The notes beneath the pieces were generated by a model. It ran no database searches. It was not told the DNA's origin and saw nothing but the letters and a program-made list of their open reading frames with translations. From CAZTBB01 sp964611755 (GTDB lineage Bacteria; Pseudomonadota; Alphaproteobacteria; Micavibrionales; Micavibrionaceae), in contig CAZTBB010000010.1 in NCBI GenBank assembly GCA_964611755.1, positions 1 through 44,958 on the forward strand: 44,958 nucleotides of DNA. The letters are read 5' to 3'. Position numbers and translations under genes: made by a program. Shown here in pieces: positions 26,080-34,710 of this stretch. Numbering within the stretch: the first letter of the stretch is position 1; every line of letters starts with the position of its first letter.

Positions 26080-27498
26080 ATGTTTATTCGCTTATATCTT
26101 ATTTTATTTATTGTTTTTAGCGCTCTGCCCGCTGTTGCGCAAGAGCGGATTGTGCCGCAAAGCAATGGGCAGGTTCAGCTCTCTTTTGCTCCGTTGGTTA
26201 AGCAAGTCTCGCCATCTGTTGTGAATATATATACAAAACGAACAGTATCGAGATCAGTTGGGCATCCCTTTATGAATGATCCGTTCTTCGGGCGTTTATT
26301 TCGTGACCAATTTTTCGGTGGGCGCATGCGCCGTCAGGTTGAAAACTCACTTGGCTCCGGTGTGATTATCAGCGCCGATGGGCAAGTGGTTACCAATGCC
26401 CATGTGATAGAGGATGCCACAGAAATCACCGTTGTTCTGCATGATGGTGTGGAATATGAGGCGGATTTGCAATTGGCGGATGAGGCATCGGATCTTGCAT
26501 TATTGCAATTGCGGGATGTTGACGAAAGCCTGCCTTTTAGCCGTCTTAAACCCAGTGAAACTCTGGAGGTCGGCGATATTGTTCTGGCTATTGGTAATCC
26601 ATTCGGCGTTGGACAAACGGTGACCAGCGGGATTGTGTCTGCGCTGGCGCGCTCATCGCTGAATATCAATGATTTTAATTTCTTTATCCAAACGGATGCG
26701 GCGATTAATCCCGGTAATTCGGGGGGGCCTCTAGTGTCACTGGATGGCGGTGTGGTTGGAATTAACACGGCGATTTATTCGCGCGATGGTGGCTCGCTAG
26801 GGATTGGCTTTGCTGTGCCGTCCGAGATGGTGGCCTCCGTGATTGCTGCTGCCGAGATGGGGCAAAGCGGAGAGGCCGGCGTTGTGCGTCCATGGCTTGG
26901 CGTGACTGCGCAAACTCTGACCTCTGATTTGGCCGAGAGCCTTGGTATTGAGCGCCCGGGCGGAGCAGTTATTGCTGATCTTCATAAGGCCAGCCCGCTG
27001 CGCAAAGCCGGTATGCAGGTCGGCGATGTCGTGCAATCGATTAATGGCAAGGCTATCCGTGATGCCGCCGAGATGAAGTTTCGTATGGCAACGGTGCCCA
27101 TTGGTGAGCGCGCCGATTTCGATATTCGGCGTGATGGATCAGTGATTAAAAAACGTGTTAAAGCCATTGTTCCGCCTGAAGATCCGCCGCGCGAGGCTAC
27201 TGTTCTAAGTGGTAACCACATTTTTAGCGGTGTAACCGTGGGCTATATGAATCCCGCCGTAGCGGTAGAGCTGGGGCTTAAAAATGATGATGAAGAGGGG
27301 GTTGTCATCTTAGAGATCGATCCGCGCTCCCGTGCCAATCGTATCGCGAGTGTCGGCGATGTTATTGCCCTTGTGAATGGTGAAGAGATTAAGGATATCA
27401 AAGATCTTCAAAAAGAATTATCCAAAGGCCCTGATCGCAAAGGCTGGATGCTTGGTATTAAATCTAACGGACGCTTACGACAGATAATTCTGCGTTAG
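26080..27498 (+). CDS. degQ: Periplasmic Do-type serine protease (DegP/DegQ family)
   Basis: A HtrA-family protease/chaperone for damaged envelope proteins. From 26080 the 472-residue product has a signal peptide ending A-L-P-A-V-A (about residue 20), a trypsin-like domain with H108 (T-N-A-H-V-I), D138 (A-S-D-L-A-L-L) and S214 (N-P-G-N-S-G-G-P-L), then two PDZ domains (about 270-350 and 380-465). An extra hydrophilic N-terminal extension from 25990 would overlap panB antisense and lacks family support. In many alphaproteobacteria a Do protease follows rplQ; here it lies 3.5 kb away beyond inserted genes. DegP and DegQ cannot be separated by eye. Confidence 0.93.
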   Translation: MFIRLYLILFIVFSALPAVAQERIVPQSNGQVQLSFAPLVKQVSPSVVNIYTKRTVSRSVGHPFMNDPFFGRLFRDQFFGGRMRRQVENSLGSGVIISADGQVVTNAHVIEDATEITVVLHDGVEYEADLQLADEASDLALLQLRDVDESLPFSRLKPSETLEVGDIVLAIGNPFGVGQTVTSGIVSALARSSLNINDFNFFIQTDAAINPGNSGGPLVSLDGGVVGINTAIYSRDGGSLGIGFAVPSEMVASVIAAAEMGQSGEAGVVRPWLGVTAQTLTSDLAESLGIERPGGAVIADLHKASPLRKAGMQVGDVVQSINGKAIRDAAEMKFRMATVPIGERADFDIRRDGSVIKKRVKAIVPPEDPPREATVLSGNHIFSGVTVGYMNPAVAVELGLKNDDEEGVVILEIDPRSRANRIASVGDVIALVNGEEIKDIKDLQKELSKGPDRKGWMLGIKSNGRLRQIILR

Positions 27499-27506
27499 AA
27501 TGAATA

Positions 27507-28004
27507 TTATTGAATGTGGCGCTCCGGATCGCTGATTTCTGAGGCCAAATCCCCCAGGTTAATGGCACTATGCGCGAGTGTTTCTAGTTCTGATGCACGA
27601 AGAAAGCCACCCAAATCCTGAGGGTCAATTTGCAGGCGCTCGGCCAGTTCTATTGTTGAGAATGACATTGTAATCCGCCCGCCATCTTCGCGCGGGAATT
27701 CTACAAGTGTTCTTCCGGGGCGAGGCTCCAAGCTATCGGCAAATGTTGCGTGCCACACGCCCTCAGCACTCATCGCTCGTGCCAGAGGATCTTGGTTGGC
27801 CGCATTTTGCTGTTGAAGTTGCACGGCCCTTAACCAATGTGCATTTTGTATTCTTTGCTGTTGTTCGAGTGCAGAAGGGCGTCTTCCAGCAGTTAACTGG
27901 CGTGACAGTTCTGCTTTATTATGAGTATCCAAGCCTGTGCCCTGAGGATTACTTGCTCCGGTCATATCCTGTAAGCTTGATTCTGTATTAATTACGCCTG
28001 TCAT
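27507..28004 (-). CDS. Hypothetical protein
   Basis: I do not recognise this 165-residue protein. It is Gln/Ala/Arg-rich, with no signal peptide or membrane segment and no cysteine. The first 65 residues look disordered or helical (Q-Q-Q-R-I-Q-N and Q-L-Q-Q-Q-N-A-A-N), and the C-terminal half has a compact-looking beta/alpha region (G-R-T-L-V-E-F-P-R-E-D-G-G-R-I-T-M-S-F). It converges with degQ, the stops being 8 bases apart, and is divergent from glyS. The ribosome site is weak. Codon use looks like that of its neighbours, which supports a real gene. Confidence 0.65.
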   Translation of the reverse strand: MTGVINTESSLQDMTGASNPQGTGLDTHNKAELSRQLTAGRRPSALEQQQRIQNAHWLRAVQLQQQNAANQDPLARAMSAEGVWHATFADSLEPRPGRTLVEFPREDGGRITMSFSTIELAERLQIDPQDLGGFLRASELETLAHSAINLGDLASEISDPERHIQ

Positions 28005-28198
28005 AAACGATACTCTATAGCCTGTTCTTTTTATTGTTACTCTTATACTGTCTTAAGTGCATCATATAGAAAAAGCTATAAAAAGTCAAATTTTTAACAT
28101 AATAAATTAATTATCTTGTCTATTTTATGCTATGGACGAACTGTTTTTGTGGCTATTTCTCCCTTGAAATGTACTCTTGAGGGGCTTAAGAGTAATGT

Positions 28199-29827
28199 AT
28201 GAGTATTGATATGAAAGATATTGTATCCCTTTGTAAACGCAGGGGATTCATTTTTCCGGCTTCCGATATTTACGGCGGTCTGAATGGGTTTTGGGATTTT
28301 GGACCACTGGGCACGGAGCTTAAGAACAATCTGCGTGATCGTTGGTGGTTTGATATGGTGATTTCGCCGCCTTTGGGGCCTGATGGGACGCCGTTGAGCA
28401 TTGTTGGGGTCGATTCGGCGATTATTCAAAATCCGCGTACATGGGAGGCCTCAGGCCATGTTGGTGGCTTTTCCGATCCCATGCAAACATGCCGGAAATG
28501 TAAAAAGCTGTTTAGGGCCGATCATGTTTGGGACATGCTGAAAGAAGCAAAGTGGGTTGAATCATTTACGGATGCTTTCGGTGAAACGCCTTTCAGTGAG
28601 TTTTTGAAATTTGATAGCGCAAAAGCTCTCAAATGGGCTGAAGGTAAAGGGAAAAAACATGCGCCGGGTCTGGCCTTGGTCAGAAATCCTTCACTCACAA
28701 TGTCCTGGCTAGTGCAGGACTTGCAGGATAATGAGGCCGAGCCTTTTGCGGAGCCGCTGGCACTGAGCGATTTACTTTGCTATATGGCCACAGAGCAAAA
28801 AGAGCAAACAGGACTGCAGACGCCGTGTCCGAATTGCGGCGGTGATTTGGCCGAACCAAAAGATTTTAACCTGATGTTCCATACTTATATCGGAGCGGCT
28901 GCGACAGAGGATGACAAGGCTTATTTGCGTCCGGAAACGGCGCAGGGCATCTTCCTGAATTACAAGAATGTTCTGGATTCTATGCGCGTGCGCCCGCCAT
29001 TCGGGATTGCACAAATCGGCAAAGCCTTCCGTAATGAAGTCACGCCGCGTAATTATATTTTCCGTGGCCGCGAATTCGAGCAAATGGAGATGGAGTGGTT
29101 CTGCCATCCTGATGAGGCCGAGACATGGCACCGTTTCTGGATTGAAGCCCGTCATGAATGGTGGAAATCTGTGGGCTTGAGTGAGGGCAATTTAATTTTA
29201 CGCCCGCATGACGCCGATGAGCTTGCGCATTACGCCAAGGAAGGTTTGGGCACGGAAGATGTAGAATATAAATTCCCGTTCACCGACCCCGGTTATGGAG
29301 AGTTGGAGGGGATTGCACATCGCTGTGATTTTGATCTCAAGCAGCATCAGGAGCATTCCGGCCAGAAGCTTGAATATCTGGATCAGGCCAATAACAATGA
29401 GCGTTATATTCCGCATGTTATTGAACCGGCCGCCGGTCTCACGCGTGGTGTCTTGGCGATGATTTGTGAAGCTTATACGGTGGATCCCGATCGTCCATCG
29501 GGCGTGTTTATGAATTTCTTGCCATCCATGGCACCTAAGAAAGCGGCCATTTTGCCGCTCACAGCCAAGGATGAGCACGTGCCGCTTGCACAAAAGCTCT
29601 ATCAGGAGCTGCGCACGGAGTTTTCTGTTGATCTGGATATCAAGCAAAATATCGGAAAGCGTTATGCGCGTCAGGACGAAATCGGCACGCCGTATTGTTT
29701 TACAATCGATAATGACACGATCTCCGATCACACCGTGACCGTACGTGAGCGCAATACCATGGCACAAGAGCGCATTGCGATGGATAAGGTTTTGGATTAT
29801 TTGAAAGAGAATATCAAAAAGGCTTAG
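28199..29827 (+). CDS. glyS: Glycyl-tRNA synthetase, homodimeric (alpha2) class
   Basis: The 542-residue protein charges tRNA-Gly and belongs to the single-chain alpha2 class, not the alpha/beta GlyQ-GlyS class. Diagnostic features are the N-terminus R-R-G-F-I-F-P-A-S-D-I-Y-G-G-L-N-G-F-W-D, cysteine pairs C-R-K-C and C-P-N-C, class II motif 2 F-R-N-E-V-T-P-R-N-Y-I-F-R-x-R-E-F-E-Q-M-E, and motif 3 around G-L-T-R-G-V-L-A. A C-terminal anticodon-binding domain follows. The ATG at 28199 is preceded by AAGAG; 28211 is possible. Most alphaproteobacteria I know of use the alpha/beta enzyme, so this may be a gene replacement. Confidence 0.94.
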   Translation: MSIDMKDIVSLCKRRGFIFPASDIYGGLNGFWDFGPLGTELKNNLRDRWWFDMVISPPLGPDGTPLSIVGVDSAIIQNPRTWEASGHVGGFSDPMQTCRKCKKLFRADHVWDMLKEAKWVESFTDAFGETPFSEFLKFDSAKALKWAEGKGKKHAPGLALVRNPSLTMSWLVQDLQDNEAEPFAEPLALSDLLCYMATEQKEQTGLQTPCPNCGGDLAEPKDFNLMFHTYIGAAATEDDKAYLRPETAQGIFLNYKNVLDSMRVRPPFGIAQIGKAFRNEVTPRNYIFRGREFEQMEMEWFCHPDEAETWHRFWIEARHEWWKSVGLSEGNLILRPHDADELAHYAKEGLGTEDVEYKFPFTDPGYGELEGIAHRCDFDLKQHQEHSGQKLEYLDQANNNERYIPHVIEPAAGLTRGVLAMICEAYTVDPDRPSGVFMNFLPSMAPKKAAILPLTAKDEHVPLAQKLYQELRTEFSVDLDIKQNIGKRYARQDEIGTPYCFTIDNDTISDHTVTVRERNTMAQERIAMDKVLDYLKENIKKA

Positions 29828-30006
29828 ATACGGATATCGATGCCACCCTCATGCGGAGGGGAGGCGCGGCGTCTCTTTTCACTGTCTTTTGTGTGGCCTT
29901 CGGATTCGGATGTTTTTTCCACTTTACGGCGCTCACCCGTGCGCGTGCGTGAGACAATTCCCACGGCCGTTCCTAATCCGCCAAAAACTGGTGCTAAATT
30001 CTTCAT
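29824..30006 (-). CDS. Possible small protein (60 residues)
   Basis: An ATG at 30006 opens 60 codons, 14 bases after the trmN6 stop on the same strand. The predicted protein starts with a mildly hydrophobic Gly/Ala/Val segment (about 4-18) and ends in a strongly charged, Arg/Lys/Glu-rich tail. Its stop overlaps the glyS stop tail-to-tail. No ribosome site is visible, so it may be translated by coupling or not at all. No family recognised. Confidence 0.35.
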   Translation of the reverse strand: MKNLAPVFGGLGTAVGIVSRTRTGERRKVEKTSESEGHTKDSEKRRRASPPHEGGIDIRI

Positions 30007-30019
30007 GGTTATGAAAATA

Positions 30020-30760
30020 CTATAATGCGGCCATATCACGCAAGATTTTTTGTGCCGCAAGCGTGTAATCGCCATTATCCTGATGCAAAACAAGGCCGGA
30101 GGATAGGCGCGCCGGGGTTTTACGGTTCTTGATGGCGCGGATAATGACACGTTTGGCATCCTCCCCTTGCTTGGGCCAGAGTGGAATGATCTCGATGGCG
30201 CCGAAACGTTTCCCAAGCAATTGGATGATCTTGTCGCTCTGATCGGCGCGGTGGATAATGGTGAAACTGCCATTATGTTTGAGGTTGCGAAAGCCGCATT
30301 CCATCCAGTCTTTGAGGCTGACATCTGAATTGTCATGGCCGATGGCTTTGGCGCGCTCTCCCTTGGGCGAGTCCAGATAGGTTCCGGCCTCCAGGTAGGG
30401 TGGGTTGCATACGATATGATCGAAGGACTGGGCATTTTCATAGCTGCGAATATCCGCATGGATAAAGTCGGCATTTTGCACATTGTTGGTTACGCTGTTT
30501 TGTCGGGCAATGTCCAGATGCGGAGCCTGAATATCAATTCCAGTGAGATGAATGCCGGGAATACGGGCGTGAATACAGATGCCGATCGTGCCAACCCCGC
30601 AGCCCATATCCAAAATACGCTCACCGGCTTTGGAGGCCTTACAGGCCGCCGCGACAAGAACCGCATCGACAGATGTTTTGAGGCCATTTTCAGGTTGATA
30701 AAGTGTCACGCGCTTATCCAGCACTGTAATAGCAGATGATTGCGTTTGAACCTGTTCCAT
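30020..30760 (-). CDS. trmN6: tRNA1(Val) (adenine37-N6)-methyltransferase family protein
   Basis: This 246-residue class I methyltransferase has the SAM motif I-L-D-M-G-C-G-V-G-T-I-G (49-60), G-I-D-I-Q for strand 2, and the N6-adenine signature N-P-P-Y (119-122). The N-terminus L-Y-Q-P-E-N-G-L-K-T-S-V-D-A-V-L is typical of the YfiC/TrmN6 group that methylates A37 of tRNA-Val; related proteins methylate other RNAs, so the substrate is inferred. It is encoded opposite glyS and in the same direction as the lytic transglycosylase gene upstream. Confidence 0.85.
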   Translation of the reverse strand: MEQVQTQSSAITVLDKRVTLYQPENGLKTSVDAVLVAAACKASKAGERILDMGCGVGTIGICIHARIPGIHLTGIDIQAPHLDIARQNSVTNNVQNADFIHADIRSYENAQSFDHIVCNPPYLEAGTYLDSPKGERAKAIGHDNSDVSLKDWMECGFRNLKHNGSFTIIHRADQSDKIIQLLGKRFGAIEIIPLWPKQGEDAKRVIIRAIKNRKTPARLSSGLVLHQDNGDYTLAAQKILRDMAAL

Positions 30761-30808
30761 AGGGGAATAAATCTAGCCTGATATCATGCATTTGAAAAGA
30801 GGGTTTGA

Positions 30809-31729
30809 TTAGAGGAGAGTGTCCTCATCACGGCCAAAAGGTAGCTCCATATCAGCCAGAAGCATAATTTCTATCGGGCTCATAATCAGGTTCTGGCTCG
30901 GGGCGCTGGTGAATGATTTAGCGCGCTCAAGGCTGGGGTTCAAGAAAACATGACTGAGAATGGCGTTGGCATCGTCCTGATTAAAGGTGTCGATCTGCGC
31001 GAAATTATCATAGTCTTTATGAATGATGGGAGCGGTTTTCGGTGATTTATTTGCAATTCCTGCCAGTTGAATATGGTCATTGCTTGGCTCAAATTTCTTA
31101 TCAAAAAAGGCGTAGACCTGATCAAGTGTGCGGGCTTTGCCCGTGCTCCGGTCATAAAACACATTGTAATTGGCTTTGGCGGCTGCCGGGAAGATATCAG
31201 CGGCGATTTGCATAGAGTTTTGATCGCGGGCGTTCAGAAAAGAGGCTGCGCCCCCGGCTCCCATGAAATGGGCAAGATAAAGCTCGGTCGAACCAATATC
31301 TTTTTCGCCTTTGGCCCAATGTTTATCAAGAAAGCGCTGGTTTTCATTGGCAAACTCGGCTGCAAACAAGGATGCTTTTTCAGGATCTTTGCGCAAATCC
31401 AATATTTCCTGACGTTTTTGCGGATCACTGACCTTACCATTGGAATCTATATAAGACGCTAGGTCACCCATGCCATGCTTATCACCATATTGGCCAACCA
31501 TTGACAGCCAGGTGCTCTCGATAAACTGATAGAGGCCGGTGGCCGAGCTTGTGGCGGCCTTTGCCGTATAATCAAAGGCGCTTTCGACCGAGGCTTGTTG
31601 CAGGAGATAGGAAAAATCGACACCGGTTTGCGTACTGGCCTTTTCGATAGCATGCAGAACCTTCTTGGGGGCTAAATTCCCAAGAGCGCTTAAGGTACTG
31701 TTTTGTATAGTATTTGTTAAGTTAGCCAT
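30809..31729 (-). CDS. Lytic transglycosylase-like protein (SLT domain) without obvious signal peptide
   Basis: The 306-residue product carries a Slt-type lysozyme-like domain: A-S-V-E-S-A-F with the catalytic Glu at about 49, then A-T-G-L-Y-Q-F-I-E-S-T-W and later A-H-F-M-G-A-G-G-A-A. These enzymes cut peptidoglycan between MurNAc and GlcNAc. The N-terminus is polar (M-A-N-L-T-N-T-I-Q-N) and shows no signal peptide or anchor, so it may be exported by a secretion or flagellar-type apparatus, act in lysis, or have an unrecognised signal. It is divergent from the acyl-CoA dehydrogenase gene across 131 bases. Confidence 0.82.
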   Translation of the reverse strand: MANLTNTIQNSTLSALGNLAPKKVLHAIEKASTQTGVDFSYLLQQASVESAFDYTAKAATSSATGLYQFIESTWLSMVGQYGDKHGMGDLASYIDSNGKVSDPQKRQEILDLRKDPEKASLFAAEFANENQRFLDKHWAKGEKDIGSTELYLAHFMGAGGAASFLNARDQNSMQIAADIFPAAAKANYNVFYDRSTGKARTLDQVYAFFDKKFEPSNDHIQLAGIANKSPKTAPIIHKDYDNFAQIDTFNQDDANAILSHVFLNPSLERAKSFTSAPSQNLIMSPIEIMLLADMELPFGRDEDTLL

Positions 31730-31860
31730 GTGATAATTGAACTTTAGGTTATGTTAGAGCAGGCAAAAATCGGATATAATTGCCTAGAGTTAATAAGAAT
31801 AAGAGCAAAAGCCGTGCCAAATAAGCTCAAAACCGTGTGAAATATAAGGGAGAGTTACCA

Positions 31861-33534
31861 ATGTCAGACTACCAGCCACCTATAGACGATATGATGTTTG
31901 TATTAAGAGATGTTCTTGGGTTTGAGCATGACATGGTGGATCTTGAGACACTCGAGGCAGTCTTGGAAGAGGCTGGTAAACTAGCCTCTGGCGTGCTTGC
32001 CCCAATAAACTGGGATGGTGATCTGAAAGGCGCAGTTCTGAATGATGACCACAGTGTAACAACAGCGCCCGGCTGGCAGGATGCGTATAATCAATATCGT
32101 GATGGCGGTTGGAATGCCGTACCATTCCCGGAAGAATATGAAGGGCAGGGTTTGCCTTGGGCTTTGGCATTCGGCGTGCAGGAAATGTGGCAGGCCGCCA
32201 ATATGGCTTTTGGTCTGTGTCCGCTCTTGAACCAAGGCGCTATTGAGGCAATTTTGTCCCATGGATCGGACGATCTCAAACAATATTATTTGCCCAAACT
32301 GATCTCGGGTGAGTGGACAGGGACGATGAACTTAACCGAGCCGCATGCAGGATCCGATTTGGGGCTGTTGAGAACAAAGGCTGTGCCGCAGGATGATGGT
32401 ACATACAAAATTAGCGGCCAGAAGATATGGATTACCTATGGCGAACATGATTTGGCCGAAAATATTATCCATTTGGTTCTGGCGCGCTTGCCGGATGCGC
32501 CGGATGATGTGAAGGGTATTTCTTTATTTATCGTACCGAAATTTTTGGATGACGGATCGCGCAATGATCTGAAATGCGTCGGGCTCGATCATAAGATTGG
32601 CATTCATGCTTCCCCTACGGCGGTGATGCAATTCGGGGATGAGGGCGGAGCCACAGGGTTTTTGGTTGGTGAAGCACATCAGGGACTGAAATATATGTTT
32701 ACCATGATGAATAATGCGCGTCTCTCTGTTGGTCTGCAGGGTGTGGCGATTGCCGAGCGTTCCTATCAGCATGCCAAAGCCTACGCGGCCGAGCGTATTC
32801 AAGGCAAATCTTTCCAAACCGGTGAGCGCGTGAGCATTGACCAACATGCCGATGTGAAACGTATGCTGATGACCATGCGTGCTTATATCGAGGCTGGACG
32901 GGCTCTGACATATGAGGCAGCCATGGCGATTGATGATGCGCATCTTGGCAAAGAAGGGGCACAATCAAAGGTCGATGTATTAACGCCCATTGTGAAGGCA
33001 TGGTGCACAGATTTTGCTCAAGATGTTACGTCGACTGGTGTGCAAGTGCATGGAGGGTGCGGCTTTATTGAGGAAGCAGGTGCCGCACAATATTTCCGTG
33101 ATGCGCGTATTCTTCCAATTTATGAGGGTACGAATGGAATTCAAGCAGCCGATCTGGCTTTTCGTAAGACATTGTTCGATGGTGGGCAGGGCGTAAAGAC
33201 TTATATTGAGCAGATGAAGGCGCATAGCACGGATCATGAGGTTTTATCATCTATGATCTCTGATTTGGAGGCTTTGGTCGATGATGTGCTCAAAGCCGGC
33301 GGTGACAAAGATCTGGATTATGTTGGTGCGGCCTCAAAACCTTATCTGACTGCGTTTGGCCTTATTGCCGGTGCCGTCATGATGGTACGCTCACAAAAGG
33401 CCGTGCAAAGCCATGAAGACGCAAGGTTTAAGGCAGAAAAGCTGCAAACTGCCAAAGTGTATTTGGGAAATATATTGCCTTTGGCGAGCGCTTATATCGC
33501 GATAGCTCGGGAGGGGGCAAGGGCGTATTTATAA
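31861..33534 (+). CDS. Acyl-CoA dehydrogenase, long bacterial type with C-terminal extension
   Basis: A flavoenzyme of fatty acid or related acyl-CoA oxidation. The 557-residue product has the N-terminal acyl-CoA dehydrogenase extension, the FAD-binding middle domain (M-N-L-T-E-P-H-A-G-S-D-L and K-I-W-I-T-Y-G-E), and the C-terminal Q-V-H-G-G-C-G-F and P-I-Y-E-G-T-N-G-I-Q segment containing the catalytic region of this subgroup. The ATG at 31861 has AAGGGAGAG upstream; the GTG at 31837 precedes it. A TATAAT at 31775-31780 may be the -10, but I see no good -35. No electron-transfer flavoprotein or thiolase gene is adjacent. Confidence 0.93.
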   Translation: MSDYQPPIDDMMFVLRDVLGFEHDMVDLETLEAVLEEAGKLASGVLAPINWDGDLKGAVLNDDHSVTTAPGWQDAYNQYRDGGWNAVPFPEEYEGQGLPWALAFGVQEMWQAANMAFGLCPLLNQGAIEAILSHGSDDLKQYYLPKLISGEWTGTMNLTEPHAGSDLGLLRTKAVPQDDGTYKISGQKIWITYGEHDLAENIIHLVLARLPDAPDDVKGISLFIVPKFLDDGSRNDLKCVGLDHKIGIHASPTAVMQFGDEGGATGFLVGEAHQGLKYMFTMMNNARLSVGLQGVAIAERSYQHAKAYAAERIQGKSFQTGERVSIDQHADVKRMLMTMRAYIEAGRALTYEAAMAIDDAHLGKEGAQSKVDVLTPIVKAWCTDFAQDVTSTGVQVHGGCGFIEEAGAAQYFRDARILPIYEGTNGIQAADLAFRKTLFDGGQGVKTYIEQMKAHSTDHEVLSSMISDLEALVDDVLKAGGDKDLDYVGAASKPYLTAFGLIAGAVMMVRSQKAVQSHEDARFKAEKLQTAKVYLGNILPLASAYIAIAREGARAYL

Positions 33535-33543
33535 AGCCGAATT

Positions 33544-34041
33544 TTATTGCATACAAGCAATGCGCGCGCCGCGCCTTAAACTGATTTCATTGCGTGATGA
33601 TATCGAAAGATCAGAGCTTTCAAGCATTTTTCCGTATTGATTGGCATAACAGGCACAGAATTTCTCATGCTTGTCTTTTTCTGTGCGCCCAAGCGGGGTG
33701 GCCAGACATTCATTATAGGCTTTTCCGGTTGCACTCACTATATCGCGGCACTCGGAATAACGAAGCGTTCGGCCAGTAATCACATCGCGGCTTAGCTCCG
33801 GTCCTGCCTGAAATCGTTCGTCGATAAATTTCAAAGCCAGACACTCACAGCTATAATAACCGGAAAGCTGTGTCTTACCTTGGCATTCTTGAAGGAAATC
33901 TTGCGCTTCTTCAATGACGATTTGCGGGATATGTGCATAAGGATCATCATTATTTTCCTGTGCGATAACGATGGATGGCATGGCCACCACACAAGTGATG
34001 AGAAAAGAAAATAAGCTTACAATAGATAAAATTGCCCTCAT
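33544..34041 (-). CDS. Secreted protein with two tandem four-cysteine modules
   Basis: The 165-residue product begins with a signal peptide (M-R-A-I-L-S, hydrophobic core, cleavage likely after V-I-A before Q-E). The mature part has eight cysteines in two copies of one pattern: C-x11-C-x-C-x30-C and then C-x16-C-x-C-x31-C. The C-x-C positions read S-C-E-C-L-A and F-C-A-C-Y-A. Such a repeat suggests a disulfide-stabilised periplasmic or exported domain, but I do not recognise the family. ATG 34041 has GGGAGAT just before it; the ATG at 34050 lacks a site. It converges with the acyl-CoA dehydrogenase gene. Confidence 0.78.
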   Translation of the reverse strand: MRAILSIVSLFSFLITCVVAMPSIVIAQENNDDPYAHIPQIVIEEAQDFLQECQGKTQLSGYYSCECLALKFIDERFQAGPELSRDVITGRTLRYSECRDIVSATGKAYNECLATPLGRTEKDKHEKFCACYANQYGKMLESSDLSISSRNEISLRRGARIACMQ

Positions 34042-34104
34042 ATCTCCCATTTTACATGAAAAATATAAGAAAAGGTAAATTTAGAGCCTTATTAAATGGA
34101 GGTT

Positions 34105-34662
34105 TTACTGCCCTGCCGCGCCACGGATCTTCTGCCAAAGGTTCTGAAAATCAACTGCGCTTTCGGCTTTTTCGTTTTCATTTTCGGCCGCAAGCTTCTT
34201 CATTTGCTCTTCCAGACGGGCGCGCTTGCGCTCTTCACGGCGTTCCATAGCACGTCTTTCGCGCTCTTTTAACTCTTCACGAAGTTCATCAGCCTGTTTT
34301 TGCGTATTCTGGTTGGTTAAAAGAACTTGTGAGGCTTGTTTTTGCCATTGATCACGTTGATCTTTCAAATCTTCAATTTGGCTTTCGGCAAGCTCGAGCT
34401 TGTCTTCCAACATTTTGATCTGCATTTTCATGCGTTCCATTTCAAGCATGGAAGATGCTTTTTCCAGCTCTTGTTCTACTGCCGTTGTTTGGGATCCTGT
34501 CTGGATCAGGCCATAAACGCGATCCAATTCGGACACATCAATCACACGGCGCCCATTATTGTCTTTTTCGAAGGAAATTTTGCCATTATTCATTGCGCGT
34601 TGAATGGTGGATTTCGATTTACCAGTGAGTTCAGCCGCGCGCTGTGCACCAACTTTAGCCAT
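34105..34662 (-). CDS. HTH DNA-binding protein with long coiled coil (plasmid-type family)
   Basis: The 185-residue protein has an N-terminal helix-turn-helix (about 7-45: A-A-E-L-T-G-K-S-K-S-T-I-Q-R-A-M then G-R-R-V-I-D-V-S-E-L-D-R-V-Y-G). The rest is almost entirely a charged coiled coil, rich in Glu, Lys, Arg and Gln, with D-Q-R-D-Q-W-Q-K-Q-A in the middle. This layout is familiar from small plasmid-borne proteins of replication or mobilisation regions and broadly resembles KfrA; I infer DNA binding and oligomerisation. Ribosome site AAGGAAA lies 8 bases before the ATG. Upstream are the sapC terminator and a perfect inverted repeat that could be its operator. Confidence 0.75.
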   Translation of the reverse strand: MAKVGAQRAAELTGKSKSTIQRAMNNGKISFEKDNNGRRVIDVSELDRVYGLIQTGSQTTAVEQELEKASSMLEMERMKMQIKMLEDKLELAESQIEDLKDQRDQWQKQASQVLLTNQNTQKQADELREELKERERRAMERREERKRARLEEQMKKLAAENENEKAESAVDFQNLWQKIRGAAGQ

Positions 34663-34692
34663 GTGAAGTGTTTCCTTTCACAAAATGATTAT

Positions 34693-34707
34693 GGCTTGTA
34701 TCAAGCC
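34693..34707 (-). promoter_or_regulatory. Perfect inverted repeat upstream of the HTH/coiled-coil gene
   Basis: GGCTTG-TAT-CAAGCC lies 31 bases before the start codon of the HTH gene. Six-base arms with a 3-base centre are typical of a dimeric repressor site. Confidence 0.45.
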
Positions 34708-34710
34708 CCC

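Noticed and set aside
29824..30483. Long minus-strand ORF of 219 codons across trmN6
   Set aside because: It lies in another frame of trmN6, which has clear methyltransferase motifs. Only its last 60 codons, beyond trmN6, are kept as a possible small gene.
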